Source: a virus. From it: a stretch of DNA of 42,815 nt. Within the stretch, counting starts at the first letter, position 1, and every line of letters starts with the position of its first letter. The stretch lies in IMG/VR virus record IMGVR_UViG_3300015245_000053, positions 1-42,815 of that record. One strand, 5' to 3'. The position numbers were made by a program, and so were the translations under genes. Shown here in pieces: positions 15,091-21,780 of this stretch. The notes beneath the pieces were generated by a model, which saw only the letters and a program-made list of their open reading frames with translations, was not told where the DNA came from and did no database searches.

Positions 15091-16451
15091 GTTTTGAGTT
15101 CCAGTTCCATTTCGTTTTTGAGATCGTACCCCAGGGTGTATTCGATCGGAATCTTAATTTTCGTTCCATTTGGGAAAGTGAATTCTCGGTCAAAGGCATC
15201 TTCTAGTAACTTGAGTCCAGCGAGGATTTCATCTTCTCGGTCATCCAGTTCGAGGGTAATCGCATCGTGTGTGTCCATGATGACCCAACCGGGTTTTGTA
15301 CGCTCACAGTGTAGGATGGCAAGCCCAGTGTTATCTCCGACTGTTGACTGAGGGATATAAGAGAATGCTTCCTTAAATATCTTACTATTGTCAGCATCAG
15401 GTCGGAGGCCAAAGAAGTATCGCTCCCTTCCAACGGGAGTTCGTAGGGTTCGTGTAGTTCTAATGTTATCTTCGATTGATTTTTGAAAAGAATTTCTAAT
15501 CTCAGATTCGAATGCATGGAACCTCTCTAATAGAGTTTCGCAGTATTTTACTCCCAGAGAGAAACCTTCTTTCGCAAGTTCGACGGCCATCTTTGGAGCC
15601 TGCATACCGTAATTCCCCGCATGTCGGGTCTTTTTACCCATAAAGCGGAACATCGTACCTTTTCCACATTCAGCCTCCGGCTTATTGAAAATTTGCGTAG
15701 CTAGTCTTTTATGTCGGTCGATCCCTGAGCGGAGTTCATTAAGCCCGTCCGCGTTCCCAGAAACATCGCATATGATAGCACAGACGATCCAATCCTCAGC
15801 TTGGACTTGATCGCATGAGACAAAGATTTTTCCAGGTCTCGCAATGATACATTCTCTAAATCTCTTTCCAAGTTCGCTCTGCTTAGGTAGATTCTGAACA
15901 TTTGTTCCGATTTTGTGACCTGATTCAGAAGTAAAGGGAGTTTCGCGAGAGGAGCGTCGCCCAGTGACAGTACCAGTGACCGCATACGATGTATATAGAA
16001 CAGAATCGAGTAGAGTTGCTTCGGCGTAGGTGCCTTTGATTTTATTAAGCTCTCGAACTCGGAGTATTTCTTTAAGAACAGGGTTTCCTGTAGTGGCGTA
16101 GGCTTCATTTAGAGCTTCCTCTCCGGTGGATTCGTTTTTGGTTTTCCAATCTTTTTTTAGTTTGATTCTTAATACTTCTGTAAGAACTCTTTTAAGAGAA
16201 GGTACGCTGGAGAGATTAAGTGTATTAGCATCGGTTTTCTTTCCTTTAATTCCTTTTGGAACGACCTTGAGTTTAACAACGGATTCAATTCCTTGACACG
16301 CCTTCGCAAGGTCGGTGTCGATGCTTTGAATGAATTTCGTAAGACGATTTTGGTCAACAAGAACCCCACGGCGATCTATCTCGTGGAACACGCGAGCAAG
16401 GGGCATTTCATAATCGTTGTAAAACGATTCTAGTGTTTTGAATAAAGGCAC
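14985..16451 (-). CDS. polA: Family A DNA polymerase, polymerase domain only
   Basis: 488 residues, GTG start in a TAGTG overlap with the ASCH-like gene. Polymerase motifs are clear: TVTGRRSS (161-168), NVQNLPK (184-190), motif A FVSCDQVQAED with Asp214, motif B with Arg269, Lys273 and Tyr281-Gly282 in the exact Rx3Kx7YG spacing, and motif C THDAI with His395-Asp396. Motif C has Ala where most have Glu (HDE). There is no 3'-5' exonuclease domain; it is in the gene at 16746-17918. The last ~35 residues, after the natural end near GYDLKNEMELELKT, read like an added tail overlapping the next gene. It synthesises phage DNA. Confidence 0.9.
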   Translation of the reverse strand: MPLFKTLESFYNDYEMPLARVFHEIDRRGVLVDQNRLTKFIQSIDTDLAKACQGIESVVKLKVVPKGIKGKKTDANTLNLSSVPSLKRVLTEVLRIKLKKDWKTKNESTGEEALNEAYATTGNPVLKEILRVRELNKIKGTYAEATLLDSVLYTSYAVTGTVTGRRSSRETPFTSESGHKIGTNVQNLPKQSELGKRFRECIIARPGKIFVSCDQVQAEDWIVCAIICDVSGNADGLNELRSGIDRHKRLATQIFNKPEAECGKGTMFRFMGKKTRHAGNYGMQAPKMAVELAKEGFSLGVKYCETLLERFHAFESEIRNSFQKSIEDNIRTTRTLRTPVGRERYFFGLRPDADNSKIFKEAFSYIPQSTVGDNTGLAILHCERTKPGWVIMDTHDAITLELDDREDEILAGLKLLEDAFDREFTFPNGTKIKIPIEYTLGYDLKNEMELELKTCRGDLKTGLANTYPLLLQLRNLPFPSFSGVPLQL

Positions 16452-16804
16452 TAGAGAGTATCCAGTATCCTAAAAGTAACAATCGTTATCGGAGATGTTT
16501 GTGTTATACCTGGATAATACTTCTGTAAGGAAATCAAAGCATGAAACATATGCTTGAATCCTTGTAGCTGAAGAACTTCGAAGGGGGTGTATAGAAGCTG
16601 GGTATGGACGACGGATTGGATCTCAGCTCTCTTGCCGTAGATGGTTATAGAAGGAGCAAAGTTGCGTTTACCAAGACGAATAGTAACACGCTTTGTACCG
16701 CTCATTAAAGCGCGTGTTAGACCGGTTTCGAATTTCAGAATCGTTTCAAGCGGCGGTTTGGCGTCGTTCGATGAATTCTTGTTGTTGAGCATTGTAAATT
16801 TCAT
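16451..16804 (-). CDS. ASCH/PUA-like small protein between the two polymerase genes
   Basis: 117 residues; its first 59 bases overlap the end of the UDG-exonuclease gene, and its stop overlaps the polymerase start by one base. An ATG at codon 5 (16792) is an alternative start. The core LMSGTKRVTIRLGKRNFAPS followed by strands and GFKHMFHALISLQKYYPGIT and TIVTFRIL fits the ASCH fold (beta barrel related to PUA, with a Lys/Thr/Arg nucleic-acid-facing strand). ASCH proteins bind RNA or modified nucleosides; one group removes the acetyl group from N4-acetylcytidine. Its place inside a split polymerase locus suggests a nucleotide-related job. Family call by pattern only. Confidence 0.6.
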   Translation of the reverse strand: MKFTMLNNKNSSNDAKPPLETILKFETGLTRALMSGTKRVTIRLGKRNFAPSITIYGKRAEIQSVVHTQLLYTPFEVLQLQGFKHMFHALISLQKYYPGITQTSPITIVTFRILDTL

Positions 16805-17918
16805 AGGTCACTAAGGTGTCCTTGCAGTTATATGACATTAACTTATCTATTCCGTCTCGCGGGGACCAACTGTGGCCTTCTTCTTTGTAATAGGGTTCTC
16901 TGGTGTATTGGAGGGTTTGAAATTCAAGTTTATGTCTAAGGCCAGGCCAAAGGATGTGGTGTCTGATTAAGGTATCGTGAACTAAATTCAAGTTCACCGA
17001 GAACCCTAGTGCCCGAAGCCAGTGAGCGTCGAAAGTAGTGTAGTTTTGCCCTATTTGCCATTTAGTCTGAAAAATCGTGTCCATTTTTCTCCACAACTGG
17101 GTAAGTTCGTTCGGGGGATAATTCCAGAACGACAAGGAAATTGCCTCGCTCGGGGAGATAGCAAACGATATTGTATACGGAACCTTTCTCCGGAGCAATT
17201 CTATGTCTACGGAAATAGGATTTGGCGAAGCGATACATCGCTGTAGGAAAGTAAAAGCAATGTCGAAGGAAGGACTGGTCGTAATCGACCGGATAGGTAA
17301 AGGCTGTAAAGCCTTCTTCTGTTGATAATACATTAATTCTTCGTGTGCCCTTTGTAAAATGAAGATACATATCTCACGCTCCGAGTACTGACGAAGAACG
17401 AATGCGGGGTGATAAATAGGAATCACGTAGTGAGACCATGTTATAAAAGGCGAAGTCAGAAGGGAACCACGCCAGTGTCCGAAACCATCTTTTTTCTCGT
17501 CTTGTTTCTTGATTATACGCTTTGGTTTTGTAAAAGGACATAGTAGTTGAGTTGGCGTTTTGCCACAGGAGACGATTATTGTTGGTTTGTAGTGTTCGAG
17601 TTCTTCCCAGAATTGGTCGAGAAAGAGCTTGTGAGAAATTCCGAGTTCATGAAGACGATCCATCTTATTGTCAGGCGGTTTTGTCTTAAATGGATTGGTA
17701 AACCAAGTGTCTGAAGTCGAGAAGCCAGCTTCCAACAACATTTTATCAAGGAGATACCCAGAAGGACCGATGAAAGGTAATCCCTTAAGATCCTCTTTCT
17801 CCCCCGGGGCCTCTCCGAGAATACAAACTCTAGATTTGACGTTCCCTCTAGTTCCCACATATCGGAGTCCTTTAAGCGTAAGCGCTTGTCTTAAAGCAAT
17901 ATCAGCACACCCGTTCAT
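16746..17918 (-). CDS. Uracil-DNA glycosylase domain fused to a 3'-5' exonuclease domain
   Basis: 390 residues. Residues 28-200 are a UDG-superfamily domain: CILGEAPGEKEDLKGLPFIG with the GEAPG motif at 35-39, the strand IIVSCGKTP, and the HPAFVLR motif at 170-175. The iron-sulfur cysteines of family 4 enzymes are not evident. Residues 230-385 are a DnaQ/Pol I exonuclease: VDIE (238-240, ExoI), IGQNYTTFDAHWL (289-301, ExoII, Asp297), and YNCKDTLVTYEIY with Tyr363 and Asp367 (ExoIII). In SPO1-type phages UDG-like, exonuclease and polymerase domains lie in one chain; here the polymerase is a separate gene two frames on. It probably proofreads for that polymerase. Confidence 0.8.
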   Translation of the reverse strand: MNGCADIALRQALTLKGLRYVGTRGNVKSRVCILGEAPGEKEDLKGLPFIGPSGYLLDKMLLEAGFSTSDTWFTNPFKTKPPDNKMDRLHELGISHKLFLDQFWEELEHYKPTIIVSCGKTPTQLLCPFTKPKRIIKKQDEKKDGFGHWRGSLLTSPFITWSHYVIPIYHPAFVLRQYSEREICIFILQRAHEELMYYQQKKALQPLPIRSITTSPSFDIAFTFLQRCIASPNPISVDIELLRRKVPYTISFAISPSEAISLSFWNYPPNELTQLWRKMDTIFQTKWQIGQNYTTFDAHWLRALGFSVNLNLVHDTLIRHHILWPGLRHKLEFQTLQYTREPYYKEEGHSWSPRDGIDKLMSYNCKDTLVTYEIYNAQQQEFIERRQTAA

Positions 17919-18111
17919 AAATATCCTGTATCCATTTATACTGATCGTCGGAGATGAAGGTACCTTGGCCGTACTTCGTAAGACGTTCGTCCATATCTTC
18001 GATGAATTTTTGTTCTATAGTGTTTAATTCATCAAGGAAGTCTCTTATTTCCTCCACTAAATGCTGACACTCCGCTGCTCTTTCTGTGTTAGGTGCTCGC
18101 TTGGGTTGCAT
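17902..18111 (-). CDS. Unknown 69-aa helical protein
   Basis: ATG at 18111 after AAGGAGG (excellent site), stop overlapping the UDG-exonuclease start. Mostly acidic amphipathic helix (ECQHLVEEIRDFLDELNTIE), then YGQGTFISDDQYKWIQDIYE; looks like a small helical hairpin. No signal, membrane span or metal site. It is translated just ahead of the replication proteins and may be an accessory subunit. Function unknown. Confidence 0.65.
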   Translation of the reverse strand: MQPKRAPNTERAAECQHLVEEIRDFLDELNTIEQKFIEDMDERLTKYGQGTFISDDQYKWIQDIYERVC

Positions 18112-18272
18112 TCGGGGACTACCTCCTTTAGAATGTCTTCGACTAGTTCTTCAACACGGGTGTGAAAAGGGGTATAGTAACTGTTACGTCTGTCATCGAT
18201 TCCGTTTCTTTCGTAACGGTCGAGGAACTCTTCGATTCTAGTTATTTGAGCACCACTAAGTCGTATTGTCAT
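18057..18272 (-). CDS. Unknown 71-aa helical protein
   Basis: ATG at 18272 with GGAGAAATAG upstream, overlapping the HNH stop (ATGA). The 3' end overlaps the next gene by 55 bases. Charged and helical, with an opening (RLSGAQITRIEEFLDRYERN) that looks like a short coiled coil, and a Ser/Gln-rich end that falls in the overlap. No family recognised. Before the HNH gene was inserted upstream it would have followed the ABC-GNAT gene directly. Confidence 0.6.
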   Translation of the reverse strand: MTIRLSGAQITRIEEFLDRYERNGIDDRRNSYYTPFHTRVEELVEDILKEVVPECNPSEHLTQKEQRSVSI

Positions 18273-18592
18273 CTATTTCTCCAGCTCTTTCCTCTATTGC
18301 TGCCAAATCTCCCTTTCGATACGGCGTCTTTCGTGTTATCTCTAGAAGTGCCTTTGAAAAGGTGATCTGGATTAAAGCAGGGTGGGTTATCGCATGTATG
18401 TAATATCTTGAAGACTGTGTTTTGTTTTAAGCCAAGAGCTAGGCAACCTATATACCTATGAACGAGACGATGCTTTCCATCTAGATATGTAAAGCCATAA
18501 CCGTCTCTATTTCTAGTTCCGGTCCACTCCCAGCATCCTGAGGGAGTTACTAGCCTTTTTGAAAGAAGTTTTTCTGGTATCTCAATTTCCAT
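18269..18592 (-). CDS. HNH_3-type homing endonuclease
   Basis: 107 residues. The pattern is typical: GCWEWTGTRNRDGYG, HRLVHRYIG, then HTCDNPPCFNPDHLFKGT with DN..DAVSKGR. CWEWTG, LxHxCDNPxCxNPxHL and GT..DN are the family landmarks, and all expected Cys and His residues are present. It is squeezed between the ABC-GNAT gene (overlap 11 bases) and a small helical gene (ATGA overlap), as free-standing homing genes often are. It would cut DNA of phages lacking the gene and spread by repair. Confidence 0.85.
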   Translation of the reverse strand: MEIEIPEKLLSKRLVTPSGCWEWTGTRNRDGYGFTYLDGKHRLVHRYIGCLALGLKQNTVFKILHTCDNPPCFNPDHLFKGTSRDNTKDAVSKGRFGSNRGKSWRNR

Positions 18593-20057
18593 TGATTAAT
18601 TTCTCCGCTGCTTCTCGGTTCATCGAACTTCCGATAAATTGAAACACAGCGCATCTTCGGTTCCCAAATCCTCCCACTGTAGATGTTTTTCCTCGTGATG
18701 GTGAAAAGCTCCCGGCCTCCTTAACCTGCATCCAATCCTTACTACGCTGATAGGATCGGATCCAGGCTGGATGGTTTGGATAGCTATGTAGCCTTTTCCC
18801 CAAAGCTCGATAGGCCGAAGCGATTGTATTTGCAAGGACAAAAGCAAGTCCGAGTCCCTGGAAATCTGGAAGAGTGACCATTCTGGTGAACCCCACGATG
18901 TCGGATACTTTCGGATGCGGTCTGTAAAGGACTCCACACATAGCAGCAATTCGATAGGTTGGCTCTGCTGATCTGGGTATAGATACCACGCTGATTTGCT
19001 GGTTAGATATCGATTCATGTACTGTTGATTTTGTGGTACTTGCATCTGTTGATAAAACGCTTGAGGTTGCTTCGGACTTAATCCCTGTGAAAAATTCGGC
19101 ATTGGTCTCGGCGGTGCCTGACCCGCTATCCTCGCATTCGTCATCTTGGCGAAATACCACTGACGAATTGCTATCGCGCTGCGGCAATACTGAGGGTCGG
19201 GGAAGCCGTAGTCCAGTGCCATTTCCTCCGTTACTTCCACTCCCGTCGGAAGATGAACGAAGATATACGTCACTATATTCAGTTGCCAGTCCGGAGTCCA
19301 GTTGTGAGGATTCAACGAAGAGCCCATAACACCTCGCAGCGCGGTTTAGATCGGCGCTCATATAGTGAAAGTCTTTGAATAATTGCCAAGTTTTGTATTG
19401 CACTCTTGAAACTGAGACTGTAATTGGTGGTCTTGATTGAAGAGACCTCCAGGTAAACTTGCATGGGTTGCCTGGCTCTAGAATCCAATCAGGCTGGAGC
19501 CAGGGGATTATGTCGTAGTGACAGGATGCGGCTATGAACTTCTTATACTCACATCCTCGAATATACTTCTGAATCGCGTGACAACCGAATTGCGCTACTT
19601 GTCTATCAACGACAGAGGTAAATTCATCAACACAAATTGGATTAATAGGAGAAAGTAGCCTTCTTGCAACCTCGACTCTAAATCTTTCTCCATTACTAAG
19701 TACAGAATAGGGTCGTAAGTAGGAGGGAATCGTATTAAAACCCACGCTTTGACATACACGGGCGATATCCTCCATTGAGTGGTCGGCTGCGAAGTCATCT
19801 ATTACGGATTTATGATGCCACTCTAGAAGTTCGGAGCCACCAAAAAGATTATTTAGGAGAAGTGTTTTACCAGACCCGGAGGGTCCTACTATCAGTCCTA
19901 TATTCCAAGGACGGTCGTCTAGCGGAAGATCGCCGCTAAGCGAAACGCTTAGTTTGGTTTTCGCAGGGACTTCGAACATTGAGCTAAGGAGCTCGGTTCG
20001 GATGGTGGAGTCGATTTCGACTTCTTTATGAATGTTAATCTTCAAGAAACTCTCCAT
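18582..20057 (-). CDS. ABC-type ATPase fused to GNAT acetyltransferase domain (COG2401-like)
   Basis: 491 residues from the ATG at 20057; a TTG six codons upstream is also open. The N-terminal half is an ABC ATPase: IVGPSGSGKT Walker A (about 58-65), LSNGERFR signature (about 121-128), PICVDEFTS Walker B (about 141-149), and an AASCHYD H-loop. From about residue 225 (YKTWQLFKDFHYMSADLNRA) a GNAT domain begins, resumes at YRIAAMCGVLYRPHP and carries the acetyl-CoA loop LPDFQGLGLAF. Between these GNAT halves lie about 120 Ser/Thr/Asp-rich residues (DNA about 18960-19320), absent from the usual layout of this fusion. There is no membrane segment, so it is not a transporter. Its substrate is unknown. 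Confidence 0.8.
   Translation of the reverse strand: MESFLKINIHKEVEIDSTIRTELLSSMFEVPAKTKLSVSLSGDLPLDDRPWNIGLIVGPSGSGKTLLLNNLFGGSELLEWHHKSVIDDFAADHSMEDIARVCQSVGFNTIPSYLRPYSVLSNGERFRVEVARRLLSPINPICVDEFTSVVDRQVAQFGCHAIQKYIRGCEYKKFIAASCHYDIIPWLQPDWILEPGNPCKFTWRSLQSRPPITVSVSRVQYKTWQLFKDFHYMSADLNRAARCYGLFVESSQLDSGLATEYSDVYLRSSSDGSGSNGGNGTGLRLPRPSVLPQRDSNSSVVFRQDDECEDSGSGTAETNAEFFTGIKSEATSSVLSTDASTTKSTVHESISNQQISVVSIPRSAEPTYRIAAMCGVLYRPHPKVSDIVGFTRMVTLPDFQGLGLAFVLANTIASAYRALGKRLHSYPNHPAWIRSYQRSKDWMQVKEAGSFSPSRGKTSTVGGFGNRRCAVFQFIGSSMNREAAEKLINGN
18620..19327 (-). CDS. Possible overprinted ORF inside the ABC-GNAT gene
   Basis: An alternative frame of the same strand starts with ATG at 19327, has GCGAGGTGTT just upstream, and stays open for 235 codons. 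Its start coincides with the left edge of the insert in the GNAT domain. Residues 1 to about 125 read like a genuine folded protein (NWTPDWQLNIVTYIFVHLPT, EEMALDYGFPDPQYCRSAIA, then a Pro/Gln linker), whereas the ABC-GNAT frame here is low-complexity Ser/Thr/Asp. The C-terminal ~110 codons lie over conserved GNAT sequence and look like shadow translation. Either a real overlapping gene, or the fossil of a foreign gene inserted out of frame. Confidence 0.35.
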   Translation of the reverse strand: MGSSLNPHNWTPDWQLNIVTYIFVHLPTGVEVTEEMALDYGFPDPQYCRSAIAIRQWYFAKMTNARIAGQAPPRPMPNFSQGLSPKQPQAFYQQMQVPQNQQYMNRYLTSKSAWYLYPDQQSQPIELLLCVESFTDRIRKYPTSWGSPEWSLFQISRDSDLLLSLQIQSLRPIELWGKGYIAIQTIQPGSDPISVVRIGCRLRRPGAFHHHEEKHLQWEDLGTEDALCFNLSEVR

Positions 20058-20295
20058 ATCTTGCTCTAAAGGCAATCATAGCGTTATTAAGAAGACGCAG
20101 AGTTGTTTGCGCTAACACAAATTGTCCGTCAGGAAGATCGACTCTTAGTACTACTACAGGTCTGCCTTCATCTGTTCCTTTCGTTAGAATTCCTACCGCT
20201 GATAAACTGTGCAGCTTACCAGGATACATAGGACCTTCTGTAGAGCTACAAAGTGGGTGTTTTTCTACGTCTAAAGATATTTTAAGAGATGTCAT
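20035..20295 (-). CDS. Unknown 86-aa protein coupled to ParB-like gene
   Basis: Start set at the ATG at 20295, which overlaps the ParB-like TGA by four bases; a GTG at 20313 is the other choice. The sequence MTSLKISLDVEKHPL, VGILTKGTDEGRPVVVLRVD, PDGQFVLAQTTLRLL and a helical end suggests a small alpha/beta fold with a central sheet. The 3' end overlaps the ABC-GNAT start by 23 bases. No cysteine or metal motif of note. It may be a cofactor of one of its partners. Function unknown. Confidence 0.6.
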   Translation of the reverse strand: MTSLKISLDVEKHPLCSSTEGPMYPGKLHSLSAVGILTKGTDEGRPVVVLRVDLPDGQFVLAQTTLRLLNNAMIAFRARYGEFLED

Positions 20296-21020
20296 GCCAC
20301 AATCGCCTGACACTTAAGTCCGGCGCTCCTGAACTGTGTTAGTAAAACAATCTGCTGTGCTTCGCTTTCGCATTCTACGAGAATTTTGTACTCCAATGGC
20401 TTAGCCATATGTACGCTATGCGTGCCTGCTTGTATCTTGAGCGCCAGCTCTAGTTTCCTTCTCGCCGCTTCGCGTGAAGGTTCGTTCTTTAGAGACGGAA
20501 TCTTCTCGATTAACGCCGCCATCTGTAAATCTTGACTTGTCGAGCCAACGGCTTCATTTAGAAGCTCGGAGAGTTTACGGACACCGAAGCCTGCGGGTTT
20601 TAGACCTTGTTGTACAGTACGAGAAGGCTGGCCAGGGATAGGAGCGCCGTAGATGCGCTGATAAACTTCGAGAAGCCTGGCTTTGCCCTGAACCTCCTCC
20701 GCCCAGTTCATTTGTTTACGACGAAGATTCTCTTCAAGCTCTACGGCGTTTCGTCGGTACTCATCCGTTGCGAGATCATCGCGCCAGAGGAAGTGTTCAG
20801 CGTGTACTAAAGTAAGAACACCGAGTTTCTTTAGAGCTTCGTACCTGCGGTGACCAGCGACTAGTTTGATTATTGTTAAATCATTTTCCTGAAACGAAGT
20901 TAGCACTATGGGCTGAATAAGCCCATTTTCAGAGATTGACTTGGAGAGCTGCCCAATATCTCCAAGGTCCTTTCTCATTCTATTTTCGATTAGAACCTCG
21001 TTGATATCGACAGTCTCCAA
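20292..21020 (-). CDS. ParB/KorB-like DNA-binding protein
   Basis: 242 residues, TTG start after AAAAGGAG. Residues 1-105 are the ParB N-terminal (ParB/sulfiredoxin) domain: a DINEVLI opening, DIGQLSKSISENGLIQPIVL, the VAGHRRYEALKKLG box that binds CTP in true ParB proteins, and VELEENLRRKQMNWAEE. Residues 145-200 look like the helix-turn-helix domain (VRKLSELLNEAVGSTSQDLQ, then KIPSLKNEPSREAARRK). The last 45 residues form an alpha/beta tail. No ParA is present. Dyad B sits just upstream of its ribosome site, so it may control its own expression, as KorB-type proteins do. It could be a regulator, a partition protein or a replication factor. Confidence 0.75.
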   Translation of the reverse strand: METVDINEVLIENRMRKDLGDIGQLSKSISENGLIQPIVLTSFQENDLTIIKLVAGHRRYEALKKLGVLTLVHAEHFLWRDDLATDEYRRNAVELEENLRRKQMNWAEEVQGKARLLEVYQRIYGAPIPGQPSRTVQQGLKPAGFGVRKLSELLNEAVGSTSQDLQMAALIEKIPSLKNEPSREAARRKLELALKIQAGTHSVHMAKPLEYKILVECESEAQQIVLLTQFRSAGLKCQAIVA

Positions 21021-21033
21021 GTCATTCTCCTTT

Positions 21034-21056
21034 TAATGTTCACTACATGAACAGCA
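21034..21056. promoter_or_regulatory. Dyad B upstream of the ParB-like gene
   Basis: TAATGTTCA-N5-TGAACAGCA: the six-base core TGTTCA/TGAACA is perfect and the outer bases are degenerate. The site lies between the stop at 21060 and the AAAAGGAG of the ParB-like gene. Spacer length and core match the five other dyads. It would place an operator, or an RNA stem, directly in front of the ParB-like reading frame. Confidence 0.7.
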
Positions 21057-21059
21057 AAA

Positions 21060-21521
21060 TTATTTCGCTAGATTCTGAGCATGTTTTGTCTGACATCCTG
21101 TTACCTGACAAAACCACTGATCGACTTTGGATTGATCTTTGCCATTATACGGCGCATTCTTGACGAATGCCTTGGCAATGGCTCCCGTGAGAGGACCAGT
21201 GTATTGCCATTTGGTGGGATCGTCGTCGGGGCCTATGAAGTCCCCTGGCATGTCGCCTCCACCATTTGGGTTAGGGGTTAGTGGAATGCCAAAGGCGTGG
21301 CAGAAGGATTCGACGATCCACGAAGCGGAGGAGTTGAGATTGTCGAATACACGCTTGTTGTTTAGTGTTTGGTGATTCACGATTTTGAGAACAGGGTTTA
21401 GATTTACAGAATCACCTTTCTTGGATTTCTCAGGCTCGAAGCCTTCTAGACGAAGTTCATAGAGTCCGTCTGGGTAGACATTACCTGCGAGGTCTTCCTT
21501 AGAGTATGAAATCTTGGCCAT
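21060..21521 (-). CDS. Possible ssDNA-binding protein (DUF669-like)
   Basis: 153 residues, ATG after AAGGAG. The opening resembles small phage proteins placed beside Sak4-type recombinases: YPDGLYELRLEGFEPEKSKK, a strand with a following VLKIVNHQTLNNKRVFDNL, then WIVESFCHAFGI. A loop rich in Gly, Asp and Pro (PNPNGGGDMPGDFIGPDDD) follows, and an aromatic/Lys C-terminal part. The first 75 residues could form an OB-like barrel. I call it a single-strand-binding candidate because of this pattern and its place two genes after the recombinase. Confidence in the family is modest. Confidence 0.5.
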   Translation of the reverse strand: MAKISYSKEDLAGNVYPDGLYELRLEGFEPEKSKKGDSVNLNPVLKIVNHQTLNNKRVFDNLNSSASWIVESFCHAFGIPLTPNPNGGGDMPGDFIGPDDDPTKWQYTGPLTGAIAKAFVKNAPYNGKDQSKVDQWFCQVTGCQTKHAQNLAK

Positions 21522-21549
21522 TCTTTGATTCTCCTTTTTAGAGTTTTAA

Positions 21550-21768
21550 CTACTGACCGTTACAGGCGATTGATGCATTCGCCGTCATGATAGCCTCACG
21601 GATCAAACGAATCGAAGCTGTTTGATCTGCGGAAGAAGGTGAATTGTTGACAATTACTTCAGCCAGATTCTTTCCAGCTTCTCGAATGGCAAGGTACTTC
21701 GGAAGCTGTTCAGGTGTCGGAGAGTGATATGTAAACCAATTCTCTAGCTGTTCTTTCGTTATGCTCAT
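21550..21768 (-). CDS. Acb2/Tad1-like helical hairpin protein (putative anti-defence sponge)
   Basis: 72 residues, ATG after GAAAGGAGAAATA. The layout matches small phage proteins annotated as Acb2/Tad1 domain: NWFTYHSPTPEQLPKYLAIR, then GKNLAEVIVNNSPSSADQT, and the C-terminal helix IRLIREAIMTANASIACNGQ. The FTYHxPTPEQ..KY..IR opening and the EA.M.ANASIA ending are the diagnostic pieces as I remember them. Characterised members bind cyclic nucleotide signals of CBASS (Acb2) or Thoeris gcADPR (Tad1) and block abortive infection. It sits between the recombinase ATPase and ssDNA-binding candidate. The ligand cannot be read from sequence. Confidence 0.6.
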   Translation of the reverse strand: MSITKEQLENWFTYHSPTPEQLPKYLAIREAGKNLAEVIVNNSPSSADQTASIRLIREAIMTANASIACNGQ

Positions 21769-21780
21769 TATTTCTCCTTT

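Noticed and set aside
18960-19330. Plus-strand 98-codon frame over the GNAT insert
   Set aside because: Antisense to two better frames, Ser/Pro-rich and with no start signal.
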